A stretch of DNA of 25,976 nt from Alphaproteobacteria bacterium UBA2784 (GTDB lineage Bacteria; Pseudomonadota; Alphaproteobacteria; Micropepsales; Micropepsaceae), in the NCBI GenBank assembly GCA_002352285.1, contig DEIC01000048.1:34365-60340 (forward strand). Reading direction: 5' to 3'. Numbering within the stretch: position 1 is the stretch's first letter; the number at the start of each line of letters is the position of its first letter. The notes below the pieces were generated by a model, which did no database searches, was not told where the DNA came from, and saw only the letters and a program-made list of their open reading frames with translations. Below are positions 1 through 7,611 of the stretch, in pieces. A program made the position numbers and the translations under genes.

Positions 1-297
1 ACGCCGCGCCAGATCCGCGCCGCAGGTTTTCTGGCGGCGCGCAATGCGTCACCCGGCGAATATGCCGCAACGCTTCTGGCCGATATCGGCCGGCGGGCAT
101 CGGAGGCGGAAGTGCGGGCGGCCGACCGCTCCGCCCTTGCAACCGAGATCAAGGCCAAAGCTTCGGCCATCGAGGGTGTCAATCTCGATGAGGAGCTTGC
201 CAACATGATGCTCTATCAGCAGTCCTACAATGCCGGTGCGCGCCTCATTACGGCGGCACAGCGCATGTTCGACGCGCTGCTTGAAGCCGTGAACTGA
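1..297 (+). CDS. flgK: Flagellar hook-associated protein 1 FlgK, C-terminal fragment
   Basis: The reading frame is open from base 1 and stops at 295-297, giving the last 98 residues of a protein whose start lies outside the window. The C-terminus contains GVNLDEELANMMLYQQSYNA followed by an alpha-helical tail. This is the conserved end of FlgK, the first hook-filament junction protein, whose C-terminal helix packs in the D0 layer of the flagellar axial structure. It is followed after 11 bases by flgL, the usual flgK-flgL order. The protein is exported by the flagellar type III system. The call is secure because motif and neighbour agree; the truncation is only the window edge. Confidence 0.93.
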   Translation, partial: TPRQIRAAGFLAARNASPGEYAATLLADIGRRASEAEVRAADRSALATEIKAKASAIEGVNLDEELANMMLYQQSYNAGARLITAAQRMFDALLEAVN

Positions 298-308
298 GGG
301 ATTGAACG

Positions 309-1235
309 ATGGAACGCGTTTCGACAGCAACACAGAACAGCGCCCTCCTTGCCGAACTCATGCGGGCGCAGCGCGCACAGTTTGAAGCGCAGCGCGAAGT
401 TGCCTCCGGCAAGGTCGTTCATGAGTTTTCGGATGTGCCCGACAAGGCTGGCGTGCTTCTGGCAGCGCGGCGTGCCGATGCGCGCACTCAGGAATATGCG
501 TCGCTTGCGGGCGAGATGCGCTCGCGCCTTGACGTGCAGGACGCGCATCTGTCGCGCGTTGCTGACGAGGCGCAAAGCCTTCGCCAGGCGCTCCTTCAGG
601 CGGTGGCGCAGGAGGATGCGACCGCGCTGATGGCAAAAATTGAATCTGCCTTCCGCGCCGTGCAGTCGGTGTTGAACACGCGCGTTGACGGCAAATATCT
701 CTATGGCGGAACCCGCACGGATGTTCCCCCCGTCAACACGGCGACGCTGACTGACCTGCAGGCGTTGCCTGCTGTTGACGATGCCTTTGACAACAATGAC
801 GTCAAGCCTGCGGGCAGGATTGACGACAATCAAACCGTCGAATACGGCGTGCTCGCGTCAGATCTGGGCACCGAACTCTTCGGAATCCTTCGCGCACTCG
901 CCGATTTCAATTCCGGGCCCAACGGCCCCTTTTCGGATCCGATGACCGCGGCCCAGCTTGCCGAACTGCGCACGCAGGCCGTGGCGCTGGAGGGTGCTGC
1001 CGCCAATCTGGAGCAGATCAACGCTGAAAACGGCATCCGCTTCCAGGAAGCGGAAGCGGCCATTGTCCGTCACGAGGACAGCCGCATCTATCTGAAGGGC
1101 GTGATTGCCGACATTGAGGACGCCGATCTGGCAGAGGCTGTCTCCAGGCTCAATCAGGCGCAGGTCTCGGTACAGGCGTCAGCCAAGGCGTTTTCGACCA
1201 TCCAGAACCTGACGCTGCTCGACTACATGCGCTGA
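309..1235 (+). CDS. flgL: Flagellar hook-associated protein 3 FlgL
   Basis: FlgL is the second hook-filament junction protein, sitting between FlgK and the flagellin filament. The 308-residue product has the flagellin-family layout: an N-terminal helical segment (about 1-120), a variable middle with DGKYLYGGTRTD at about 127-138, and a C-terminal helix ending in STIQNLTLLDYMR. The start ATG at 309 follows a GAGGGA ribosome binding site at 297-302 and lies 11 bases after the flgK stop, so the two are surely cotranscribed and probably translationally coupled. The length is normal for alphaproteobacterial FlgL. I see no clear hairpin terminator after its stop; the next gene, mnmA, is functionally unrelated. 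Confidence 0.92.
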   Translation: MERVSTATQNSALLAELMRAQRAQFEAQREVASGKVVHEFSDVPDKAGVLLAARRADARTQEYASLAGEMRSRLDVQDAHLSRVADEAQSLRQALLQAVAQEDATALMAKIESAFRAVQSVLNTRVDGKYLYGGTRTDVPPVNTATLTDLQALPAVDDAFDNNDVKPAGRIDDNQTVEYGVLASDLGTELFGILRALADFNSGPNGPFSDPMTAAQLAELRTQAVALEGAAANLEQINAENGIRFQEAEAAIVRHEDSRIYLKGVIADIEDADLAEAVSRLNQAQVSVQASAKAFSTIQNLTLLDYMR

Positions 1236-1270
1236 TTTGCCGGGTTTATTCTGGCGAATTGGCGACTTGC

Positions 1271-1298
1271 TTGCGCCGGGCGGGCCATTTCCGCTATG
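1271..1298 (+). promoter_or_regulatory. Possible promoter of mnmA
   Basis: TTGCGC at 1271-1276 and GCTATG at 1293-1298 are separated by 16 bases. This resembles the alphaproteobacterial housekeeping pattern TTGnCn with a GCTAnn -10 element. The -10 element covers the first ATG of mnmA at 1296. If it is real, transcription would start near 1305 and the ATG at 1308 would be used on an almost leaderless message. The matches are short, so this is a weak prediction. Confidence 0.35.
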
Positions 1299-2495
1299 CG
1301 CTCGCCCATGGAAAGCGCGCTTCCCCTGATTGACCTTGACCTGCCCGGTGATCCTGCGGGGCAGCGCGTGGTCGTGGCCATGTCGGGCGGCGTGGACTCG
1401 TCGGTTGCTGCCGGACTTGTGGCGCATGCGGGCTATCAGGCCATCGGCATCACGCTGCAGCTTTACGATCATGGCGCGGCGATCAAGCGCAAGGGCGCGT
1501 GCTGTGCGGGTGAAGATGTGCGTGATGCGCGCGCTGTGGCCGCGCGGCTCAACATTCCCCATTACGTGCTCGACTATGAAACCCGCTTCCGGCAGGCGGT
1601 GATTGACGACTTTGCCGACAGCTATGCGCGTGGTGAAACACCGGTGCCGTGCATCCGCTGCAACCAGCGGGTCAAGTTTGCCGATCTGATGGCAGCCGCG
1701 CGCGATCTGGGCGCAAGCGCTCTGGTGACGGGCCATTACGTTCAGCGCGTGCGCCATGGCGAACGCGTGGAGATGCGTGCGGCCCACGATCTGTCACGTG
1801 ACCAGAGCTATTTCCTTTTTGCCACGACACAGGCGCAGCTTTCCTTCCTGCGTTTTCCTCTGGGCGGCTGGCCCAAGGATGAGGTTCGGCGCATGGCGCA
1901 GGCCATGGGTCTAGTGACGGCTGCCAAGCCGGACAGCCAGGACATCTGCTTTGTGCCGCAGGGCCGCTATGCCGAGCTGGTGTCGCGGCTGCGCCCGGAG
2001 ACCAATGCGCCCGGCGAGATCGTGCATCTGGATGGCCGGGTGCTGGGCCGCCATGAGGGCGTCATCAACTTCACGGTCGGCCAGCGCAAGGGCCTGTCAA
2101 TCGCGGTGGGCGAGCCGCTGTTTGTGGTCGCCCTTGATGCCAAGGCGCGGCGGGTGATTGTGGGGCCGCGCGAGGCGCTGCGCGTCGGCGCCTTCATGCT
2201 ATCCGAAGTGAACTGGCTGGGCGATGCGCCGCTGTCGGACATGCCGGTCGAGATTTATGCCAGGGTGCGCTCCATGCGGCCGCCGGTGCCGGCCACGCTT
2301 CGCCTCACCAGCGATGGTCTGGAGGCCGCCATTGCGGGTGGCGAAGAGGGCGTGGCGCCGGGCCAGGCATGCGTCTTTTATGCGTCGGCAGAGCCGGGGG
2401 CGCGGGTGCTGGGCGGCGGGTGGATCAAGCGGCGCGAGCTTCAGGTGGCGCGCGCCCCGGCTGATGGCGGCCAAGTGCTGGCAACGACTTCATAA
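1296..2495 (+). CDS. mnmA: tRNA-specific 2-thiouridylase MnmA
   Basis: MnmA inserts sulfur at C2 of the wobble uridine (U34) of tRNA Lys, Glu and Gln, using ATP to adenylate the base and a persulfide relayed from the IscS/Tus route. The 399-residue protein has the PP-loop SGGVDSS at 30-36, the first catalytic cysteine in CNQRVKF (C122), and the second in DICFVPQ (C218). The C-terminal half is the beta-barrel domain typical of the family. E. coli MnmA has 368 residues; the extra length here is at both ends. The start is uncertain: ATG at 1296 and ATG at 1308 are both possible and neither has a good ribosome binding site. It sits just upstream of a tRNA gene, although that tRNA (CAU) is not an MnmA substrate. 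Confidence 0.95.
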   Translation: MRSPMESALPLIDLDLPGDPAGQRVVVAMSGGVDSSVAAGLVAHAGYQAIGITLQLYDHGAAIKRKGACCAGEDVRDARAVAARLNIPHYVLDYETRFRQAVIDDFADSYARGETPVPCIRCNQRVKFADLMAAARDLGASALVTGHYVQRVRHGERVEMRAAHDLSRDQSYFLFATTQAQLSFLRFPLGGWPKDEVRRMAQAMGLVTAAKPDSQDICFVPQGRYAELVSRLRPETNAPGEIVHLDGRVLGRHEGVINFTVGQRKGLSIAVGEPLFVVALDAKARRVIVGPREALRVGAFMLSEVNWLGDAPLSDMPVEIYARVRSMRPPVPATLRLTSDGLEAAIAGGEEGVAPGQACVFYASAEPGARVLGGGWIKRRELQVARAPADGGQVLATTS

Positions 2496-2514
2496 TCGGC
2501 CCCTGCCGCGCGGC

Positions 2515-2542
2515 TTGACACGCCCATGGCAGGGTCTTACAC
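2515..2542 (+). promoter_or_regulatory. Promoter of the tRNA gene
   Basis: A perfect -35 hexamer TTGACA lies at 2515-2520, and TTACAC at 2537-2542 forms a plausible -10 with a 16-base spacer. This places transcription initiation near 2550, about 60 bases before the tRNA. A TTGACA just after the stop codon of the preceding gene fits an independently transcribed stable RNA. No other gene starts nearby. Confidence 0.65.
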
Positions 2543-2610
2543 CGCCCCGCGCTGCGGGAACCACGCCTTGCAGCCGAGCCTTCGCGTTCCGATATGACCG
2601 TGTGGCCAGT

Positions 2611-2685
2611 GGCAGCGTAGCTCAGTGGTAGAGCAGGGGAATCATAATCCCTTGGTCGGGGGTTCAAATCCCTCCGCTGCTACCA
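2611..2685 (+). tRNA. tRNA-Met (anticodon CAT)
   Basis: The 75 bases fold into a full cloverleaf. The acceptor stem GGCAGCG (2611-2617) pairs with CGCTGCT, with a G-U first pair. The D arm starts TAGCTCAGTGGTAGAGCA. The anticodon loop is ATCATAA with CAT at 2643-2645, the T loop is TTCAAAT, and the CCA end is encoded (2683-2685). A CAT anticodon may be elongator Met, initiator Met or lysidine-modified Ile2. The G-U pair at the acceptor end and the ATCATAA loop resemble alphaproteobacterial elongator Met, but Ile2 cannot be fully excluded by eye. Confidence 0.93.
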
Positions 2686-2700
2686 ATTCCCCTTATTTCC

Positions 2701-2729
2701 TTTACGTCACCCTCAAATGTAACTATATT
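2701..2729 (+). promoter_or_regulatory. Promoter of the hicAB unit
   Basis: TTTACG at 2701-2706 and TATATT at 2724-2729 are spaced by exactly 17 bases. The -10 element lies inside the palindromic operator at 2717-2738, so a bound repressor would block RNA polymerase. Transcription would begin near 2736, followed by the ribosome binding site AGGAGGG (2740-2746) and the hicA ATG at 2751. Confidence 0.6.
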
Positions 2730-2738
2730 TAGTTACAT
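2717..2738. promoter_or_regulatory. Palindromic operator, probable HicB binding site
   Basis: ATGTAACTA (2717-2725) and TAGTTACAT (2730-2738) form a perfect inverted repeat with 9-base arms and a 4-base TATT centre. It covers the likely -10 element and ends 12 bases before the hicA start. HicB antitoxins with a ribbon-helix-helix domain bind such palindromes as autorepressors, and hicB here has that domain. The role as operator is inferred; the palindrome itself is directly visible and AT-rich against a GC-rich background. Confidence 0.8.
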
Positions 2739-2750
2739 CAGGAGGGCGGC

Positions 2751-2996
2751 ATGTCGCGCATGGAAAAGCTGATCGAGCGTTTCCTGTCCGCCCCAAGTGA
2801 TTTTACGTGGGATGAACTTCGGCGCCTTCTCCGGCATTTTGGCTACAGCGAGCAGACTGGCGCAGGGTCGCGGCGGAAATTCTCAGGCCACGGGTTGCCC
2901 ACCATCTACTTGCACGAGCCGCACCCCTCGCGTGTTGTCAAAGCCTGGGCGATGCGTGCTGTCAGGGACACTCTTAGAGGTGAAGGTCTGATATGA
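2751..2996 (+). CDS. hicA: Type II toxin HicA
   Basis: HicA is an mRNA interferase with a small double-stranded-RNA-binding fold that cleaves RNA during translation arrest. The 81-residue product has the family pattern: an N-terminal helix pair with WDELRRLLRHFGY (20-32), a strand with GAGSRRKF (37-44), and YLHEPHP (53-59) before a C-terminal helix. In the classical subfamily the GS is followed by histidine; here it is followed by Arg, as in the subfamily whose histidines lie in the LHxPHP segment. Activity is therefore likely but not certain. The ribosome binding site AGGAGGG lies just upstream. The stop overlaps the start of hicB by 4 bases (ATGA), so the two are translationally coupled. 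Confidence 0.88.
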   Translation: MSRMEKLIERFLSAPSDFTWDELRRLLRHFGYSEQTGAGSRRKFSGHGLPTIYLHEPHPSRVVKAWAMRAVRDTLRGEGLI

Positions 2997-3364
2997 AACA
3001 GCTTGAGCACAAGGGATACACCGGCACGGCTGAGCTCAGCGTTGAGGACGGCGTATTTGCCGGCAAGATCGCTTTCATCCGGGATCTCGTGACATTCGAG
3101 AGCAGCACGGCTGCCGGGCTGGTGCGTGCTTTCAAGGAAGCGGTTGATGACTATCTGGAGGATTGCCGCAAGAGCGGGCGATCACCTGACCGGCCATTCA
3201 AGGGGCAATTCAATGTGCGCACGAGCCCGAAGATTCACCGGGCGTATGCGATGATGGCTGCCGAGCGGGGAGTTTCATTCAACGAGGCTGTCGCGGGCGC
3301 GCTCGAAGCAGGCGTTGCCGCCCAGACGCGGCGCAAGCCGTCGAACTCAGCGCGTCGTTCTTGA
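2993..3364 (+). CDS. hicB: Type II antitoxin HicB
   Basis: HicB neutralises HicA and represses its own operon. The 123-residue protein has an N-terminal degenerate RNase H-like half (about 9-60, with the typical YTGTAELSVEDGVFAGKI), followed by a ribbon-helix-helix DNA-binding segment at about 71-105 (GQFNVRTSPKIHRAY...GVSFNEAV). The C-terminal tail is basic. It overlaps hicA by 4 bases. A perfect palindrome over the hicA promoter is the obvious target. The stop codon is only 10 bases before the next gene, an AceE-like enzyme, with no terminator between, so repression by HicB would probably extend to the downstream metabolic genes. Confidence 0.9.
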   Translation: MKQLEHKGYTGTAELSVEDGVFAGKIAFIRDLVTFESSTAAGLVRAFKEAVDDYLEDCRKSGRSPDRPFKGQFNVRTSPKIHRAYAMMAAERGVSFNEAVAGALEAGVAAQTRRKPSNSARRS

Positions 3365-3374
3365 GGCGCATCTT

Positions 3375-5732
3375 ATGACGAACTCCCCCGATCCCGCGAC
3401 GCTGAAGCAGCTGCGCTTTCTCGACAAGCGCGTGCAGTGGCTGTCGTGCTGGACCATTCATCACGCCAACCATATCCGCCCAAACCGCGACGGGCTGAAG
3501 GTGGGTGGCCATCAGGCGTCGTGCGCGTCGATGAATGCGATCATGACGGCGCTTTACTTCCACACATTGCGGCCCATCGATCGCGTGGCGGTCAAGCCGC
3601 ATGGCAGCCCGGTGTTTCATGCCATCCAGTATCTCTACGGGCGACAGACGCGCGAGCAGCTGGAAAAATTCCGCGCGCTGGGCGGCGCGCAATCCTATCC
3701 GTCGCGCACGAAGGACAAAGACGACGTTGATTTTTCGACCGGCTCGGTCGGCATGGGTGTTGCGGTCACGGCCTTTGCCTCGCTGACGCAGGACTGGCTG
3801 CGCGGCAAGGACATGATCGCGGATAACGCGATGGGCCGCATGATCGCGGTTCTGGGTGATGCCGAGCTTGATGAAGGCAACATCTATGAGGCGCTGCTTG
3901 AAAGCTACAAGCACGACATGCGCAATCTGTGGTGGATCGTCGATTACAACCGCCAGAGTCTCGATGCGATTGCCACCGAGCGCATGTTCGGCGCCTTTGA
4001 CCAGATGTTCGCGGCGGCGGGCTGGGATGTCGTGCTTCTCAAATACGGCAAGGCGCAGCGTGAGATGTTTGCGCGGCCGGGCGGTGACGTTCTCAAGGCG
4101 TGGATTGATGCCTGCCCGAATGCTGACTACGCGGCCCTGACCTATCAGGGCGGGGCGGCGTGGCGCAAACGCCTTAAAGCCGATATCGACAATGCGAAGA
4201 CGCTTGCGCTGATTGCGGCGCTGGATGATGCAGCCCTTGCTGATCTGATGACGGGTCTGGGCGGCCATTGCCTTGAGACGCTGATCGCGGCCTTTGCTGA
4301 AGCATCGAAAGACGACCGCCGCCGCCTATTCATCGCCTATACGATCAAGGGGCATGGTCTTCCCTTTCAGGGACACAAGGACAATCACGCAGGGCTGATG
4401 ACGCCTGCCCAGATGGACGCGTTCCGCAAGCAGAACGGCATTGCTGAAGGTCAGGAGTGGGAGCCATTTGCGGGCTTGAGCGCGCATGATGCCGGCGCGC
4501 TGCGCAGCTTCATCGACAGCCGCCCGTTTGGCGCCAAGGTCAACAGGCGCTTTACGGATGCACCGATTGCGGTGCCAGACCGCGCAACATTCCCGCGCCC
4601 GTTTACGGAAAAGGAATCAACGCAGGGCGCATTCGGCAAAGTGCTCAACGAGATTGCGCGCGTTGGCGGCACGCTGGCTGACCGCATTGTCACCTCTTCG
4701 CCGGATGTCACGGTCTCTACCAATCTGGGGCCGTTTGTTAACCGGCGTGGCCTTTTCTCGCGCACCGAACATGACGATGTGTTTGCGCGCGAGAAGCTGA
4801 CCTCGGCACAGAAATGGCTGATGGGCCCCAAGGGCCAGCATGTCGAACTGGGCATCGCCGAGAACAATCTGTTTCTGGTGCTGGCGGCCTTTGGCCTGTC
4901 GCATTCGGTTTTCGGCAAGCGGCTGTTGCCCATCGGCACGCTTTACGACCCGTTCATTGCACGCGGTCTCGATGCGCTCAATTACGCCTGCTATCAGGAT
5001 GCGCGCTTCATGCTGGTGGCGACGCCCTCCGGCATTACGCTCGCGCCCGAGGGTGGCGCGCATCAGTCGATGAACACGCCGCTGATCGGCATGGGGCAGG
5101 ACAGGTTGTCGTCGTTTGATCCGGCGTATGCGGATGAACTCGCCGAAATCATGCGCTGGGGTTTTTCCCACATGCAGGCGGATGACGGCGGCTCAGTCTA
5201 TCTGCGCCTTTCGACGCGCTCGATCGCCCAGCCGCAGCGGATGATTGATGACGCGCTGGCGGACGCGATCATTGCGGGTGGTTACTGGCTGCGTGCGCCG
5301 TCGGCGGATGCGGAACTGGTGATTGCTGCGAGCGGCGCGGTGATGCCGGAGGCGCTGGAAGCCTTTGAAGTGCTGGCGGAGGACATTCCGGGCATTGGCC
5401 TTCTGAACATCACATCGCCTGACCGGCTGCATCTGGGCTGGCGCGAGGCAACTCTGGCGCGTGCCAGCGGCCGCCCGTCGCAATCTCATGTCGAGAACCT
5501 GCTCAACGCCATCCCCCAGGATGCGCGGCTTGTGACGGTGCTGGATGGTTCACCATCGGCCCTCTCATGGCTTGGCGCGGTGCGCGGGCAAAAGGTGGCG
5601 CCGCTGGGCGTGGATCATTTCGGCCAGTCCGGCGATGTGCCGGATGTCTATGCCGTGCACCGCATTGATGCGGATGCGATTATCGAGGCGGCGGCGGCGC
5701 TTCTTGTTGCGCGCCAATCGGAGAATGTCTGA
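3375..5732 (+). CDS. AceE-like pyruvate dehydrogenase E1 / transketolase-family protein
   Basis: A 785-residue thiamine-diphosphate enzyme of the single-chain E1 (AceE) and transketolase superfamily. GGHQAS (44-49) and KPHGSP (74-79) match the substrate- and cofactor-binding histidine regions of AceE. The TPP-Mg motif is GDAELDEGN at 161-169, followed by NRQSLD. The second half carries the pyrimidine domain (VELGIAENNLFL) and the transketolase C-terminal domain. E. coli AceE has 887 residues, so this is a shorter, distinct branch, often annotated transketolase in alphaproteobacteria. The ATG at 3375 is chosen because an upstream in-frame ATG at 3315 lies inside hicB. No E2 or E3 gene is in the window. 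The threonine deaminase gene starts 2 bases after its stop, suggesting a 2-oxo acid substrate such as pyruvate or 2-oxobutyrate; the exact reaction is not known from sequence. Confidence 0.85.
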   Translation: MTNSPDPATLKQLRFLDKRVQWLSCWTIHHANHIRPNRDGLKVGGHQASCASMNAIMTALYFHTLRPIDRVAVKPHGSPVFHAIQYLYGRQTREQLEKFRALGGAQSYPSRTKDKDDVDFSTGSVGMGVAVTAFASLTQDWLRGKDMIADNAMGRMIAVLGDAELDEGNIYEALLESYKHDMRNLWWIVDYNRQSLDAIATERMFGAFDQMFAAAGWDVVLLKYGKAQREMFARPGGDVLKAWIDACPNADYAALTYQGGAAWRKRLKADIDNAKTLALIAALDDAALADLMTGLGGHCLETLIAAFAEASKDDRRRLFIAYTIKGHGLPFQGHKDNHAGLMTPAQMDAFRKQNGIAEGQEWEPFAGLSAHDAGALRSFIDSRPFGAKVNRRFTDAPIAVPDRATFPRPFTEKESTQGAFGKVLNEIARVGGTLADRIVTSSPDVTVSTNLGPFVNRRGLFSRTEHDDVFAREKLTSAQKWLMGPKGQHVELGIAENNLFLVLAAFGLSHSVFGKRLLPIGTLYDPFIARGLDALNYACYQDARFMLVATPSGITLAPEGGAHQSMNTPLIGMGQDRLSSFDPAYADELAEIMRWGFSHMQADDGGSVYLRLSTRSIAQPQRMIDDALADAIIAGGYWLRAPSADAELVIAASGAVMPEALEAFEVLAEDIPGIGLLNITSPDRLHLGWREATLARASGRPSQSHVENLLNAIPQDARLVTVLDGSPSALSWLGAVRGQKVAPLGVDHFGQSGDVPDVYAVHRIDADAIIEAAAALLVARQSENV

Positions 5733-5734
5733 CC

Positions 5735-6952
5735 ATGACGGTTACTCTGGAAGACGTGCGGCAAGCCGCCAAGGTGATCGCGGGGCAGGTCGAGAATACG
5801 CCGTGTCAACGCTCGCGCACGCTGTCGCAGCTGACGGGTGCTGAGGTCTATCTCAAGTTCGAAAACCTTCAGTTCACGGCGTCGTTCAAGGAGCGTGGTG
5901 CGCTCAACAAGCTGACCAGCCTTTCGCCAGAGGAACGCAAGCGCGGCGTGATCGCCATGTCGGCGGGCAATCATGCGCAGGGTGTTGCCTATCATGCCAG
6001 GAGGCTGGGCATTCCCGCCACCATCGTGATGCCCCAGGGCACACCCTTCGTGAAGATCAAATACACGAAAGATCATGGCGCGCGGGTTGTGATTGACGGC
6101 GCGACGCTGGCCGAGGCCAGCAACCGCGCACGCGAGATCGCATCGGCTGAGGGCCTCGTTTTTGTGCACCCTTATGACGATGACAGGATCATCGCAGGTC
6201 AGGGCACGATTGCGCTGGAGATGCTGGAGAAGTTTCCCGAGCTTGATGCGCTGGTCATTCCGGTGGGCGGCGGCGGCCTGATTGCGGGCTGCGCAGTGGC
6301 GGCGAAAGGCATCAAGCCCTCGATCCAGATTTATGGCGCAGAGGCCACGCTCTTTCCAGCCATGCACAACATCCTGCACGGCAATTCTGAAGCCATTGGC
6401 GGTCAGACGATTGCCGAGGGCATTGCTGTGCGCAATGTCGGCGAACGCTGCATCCCCATTGTGCAGAAGCTGGTGGACGAGATCGTACTGGTGCCCGAAC
6501 AGACGATCGAGCGGGCGATTGCACTTCTGCTCAATGTCGAAAAGACGGTGGTCGAGGGGGCGGGGGCAGCAGGTCTTGCAGCGTTGCTCGTGAAGCCAGA
6601 GCTTTTCCGGGGCAAGAAAGTGGGGCTGGTGCTGTGCGGCGGCAATATTGATCCGCGCCTGTTGTCGAACGTGATCCTGCGCGAGCTGTCGCGTGAGGGG
6701 CGCATTCTCAATTTCGCGGTCGAGATCGAAGACCGCCCCGGCATTCTGGCGCGCATCGCCACGCTGGTGGGCGAGGCGGGCGGCAACATCATCGAGGTCA
6801 ATCACAACCGCATGCTGACCCATGTGCCGGCGAAGGTTGCGGAACTGCGCATCTCTGCCGAAGCGCGCGATCAGGCCCATGCGGATGAAATCCTTGCGGC
6901 CATTCGTGGCGCTGGCTTCAAGCTGCGGCTGATGGCAACGGCAGAGGGGTAG
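5735..6952 (+). CDS. ilvA: Threonine ammonia-lyase with ACT domain
   Basis: A PLP enzyme converting L-threonine to 2-oxobutyrate and ammonia (isoleucine biosynthesis or threonine degradation). The 405-residue protein has the PLP lysine in SFKERGA (K52), the SAGNHAQG loop and the phosphate-binding GGGGL at about 178-182. A single ACT domain occupies about 325-402 (EIEDRPGILARIATLVGE...). The short single-ACT form is the TdcB/IlvA type common in alphaproteobacteria, shorter than the 514-residue E. coli IlvA. It begins 2 bases after the AceE-like gene, so translation is probably coupled. A cluster of hairpins follows in the gap before the convergent Lrp gene. Whether its role is biosynthetic or catabolic cannot be decided from sequence. 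Confidence 0.92.
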   Translation: MTVTLEDVRQAAKVIAGQVENTPCQRSRTLSQLTGAEVYLKFENLQFTASFKERGALNKLTSLSPEERKRGVIAMSAGNHAQGVAYHARRLGIPATIVMPQGTPFVKIKYTKDHGARVVIDGATLAEASNRAREIASAEGLVFVHPYDDDRIIAGQGTIALEMLEKFPELDALVIPVGGGGLIAGCAVAAKGIKPSIQIYGAEATLFPAMHNILHGNSEAIGGQTIAEGIAVRNVGERCIPIVQKLVDEIVLVPEQTIERAIALLLNVEKTVVEGAGAAGLAALLVKPELFRGKKVGLVLCGGNIDPRLLSNVILRELSREGRILNFAVEIEDRPGILARIATLVGEAGGNIIEVNHNRMLTHVPAKVAELRISAEARDQAHADEILAAIRGAGFKLRLMATAEG

Positions 6953-7033
6953 AGTAAAGTCCGGCTTGTGCCAGACACAAACTGCCTCATGGGGAGGGCT
7001 TGTCGAGCCACGCGAGATGCTTATGCGATCTTT

Positions 7034-7150
7034 CCCCTCTCCCCTTGGGGAGAGGACGCGAGCCCTTGCGAGCGAGTGAGGGGGAACTTTAGGCAAGGCC
7101 CCCCTCACGAAGTTTGCTTCGCAAACTTCTGCTCTCCCCGAGGGGAGAGC
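7034..7150. repeat. Intergenic palindromic repeat block of four adjacent hairpins
   Basis: Four inverted repeats follow one another between the convergent ilvA and lrp genes. CCTCTCCCC/GGGGAGAGG is at 7036-7044 and 7047-7055. GTGAGGGGG/CCCCCTCAC is at 7076-7084 and 7100-7108. GAAGTTTGC/GCAAACTTC is at 7109-7117 and 7121-7129. GCTCTCCCC/GGGGAGAGC is at 7131-7139 and 7142-7150. All arms are 9 bases and perfect. The two outer hairpins are near copies of each other. This composition resembles dispersed intergenic repeats of alphaproteobacterial genomes. It may act as a bidirectional terminator or mRNA-end stabiliser. No other copy is present in the window. Confidence 0.75.
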
Positions 7151-7164
7151 GACTTTTTGGGTAG

Positions 7165-7599
7165 CTACCTCTCAAACTTCACAGAGAGAATGATCGACGA
7201 CATGGTGCGGGCGACGCCCGGCGTTTTGCCGATGCGGTCGAGCACGGCGTCGATGCGACCGGTCGTCTCGGCTTCGATCATCGCGATCATGTCATAGGCG
7301 CCGCTGACGGCGGAAAGCGCGCGCACTTCGGGCAGCTTCTTCAGTTCTGCGACTATACGTTCGCCCTGGCGCGGATCACCCGAGATCATCACATGGGCGC
7401 GGATCAGGTTTTCTGTCACGTTGCGGCCACGCCGCACGGCATAGCCTGCGATCACGCCGCGCCGCTCCAGCCGCTCGATGCGCTCCTGCACGGTGGAGCG
7501 CGCGAGCTTGAGCTTGCGGGCAAGAGACGCCACGGGCTCTCGCGCATTCGCGTCGAGAAGGGCCAGGAGGCGAATGTCCTGTTCGGTCAGCTCAGTCAT
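7165..7599 (-). CDS. Lrp/AsnC family transcriptional regulator
   Basis: A 144-residue leucine-responsive-type regulator with an N-terminal winged helix-turn-helix (about 5-55, LTEQDIRLLALLDANAREP...STVQERIERLERRGVI) and a C-terminal RAM ligand-binding domain (about 65-140, with MISGDPRQGERIV and GAYDMIAMIEAET). Such proteins form octamers and respond to amino acids. I chose ATG at 7599, which has GTGAG about 8 bases upstream; an in-frame GTG at 7611 would add four residues but has no ribosome binding site. The gene is divergent from the lysine-type operon starting at 7729, so it most likely regulates that operon, in line with Lrp-type regulators of amino acid catabolism. A palindrome containing TATAAT lies immediately upstream. 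Confidence 0.9.
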   Translation of the reverse strand: MTELTEQDIRLLALLDANAREPVASLARKLKLARSTVQERIERLERRGVIAGYAVRRGRNVTENLIRAHVMISGDPRQGERIVAELKKLPEVRALSAVSGAYDMIAMIEAETTGRIDAVLDRIGKTPGVARTMSSIILSVKFER

Positions 7600-7611
7600 A
7601 GTGTCGCTCAC

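Noticed and set aside
2611..3374. hicAB as part of an integrated element using the tRNA 3' end as attachment site.
   Set aside because: I looked for a second copy of the tRNA 3' end after hicB and saw none, and no integrase is present; the flanking genes are tightly spaced.
3279..4268. Minus-strand open frame of 329 codons opposite hicB and the AceE-like gene.
   Set aside because: Shadow of the plus-strand gene; no domain and no ribosome binding site seen.
5648..7108. Minus-strand open frame of 486 codons opposite ilvA.
   Set aside because: Same antisense shadow pattern; it ignores the obvious threonine deaminase on the plus strand and has no family features.
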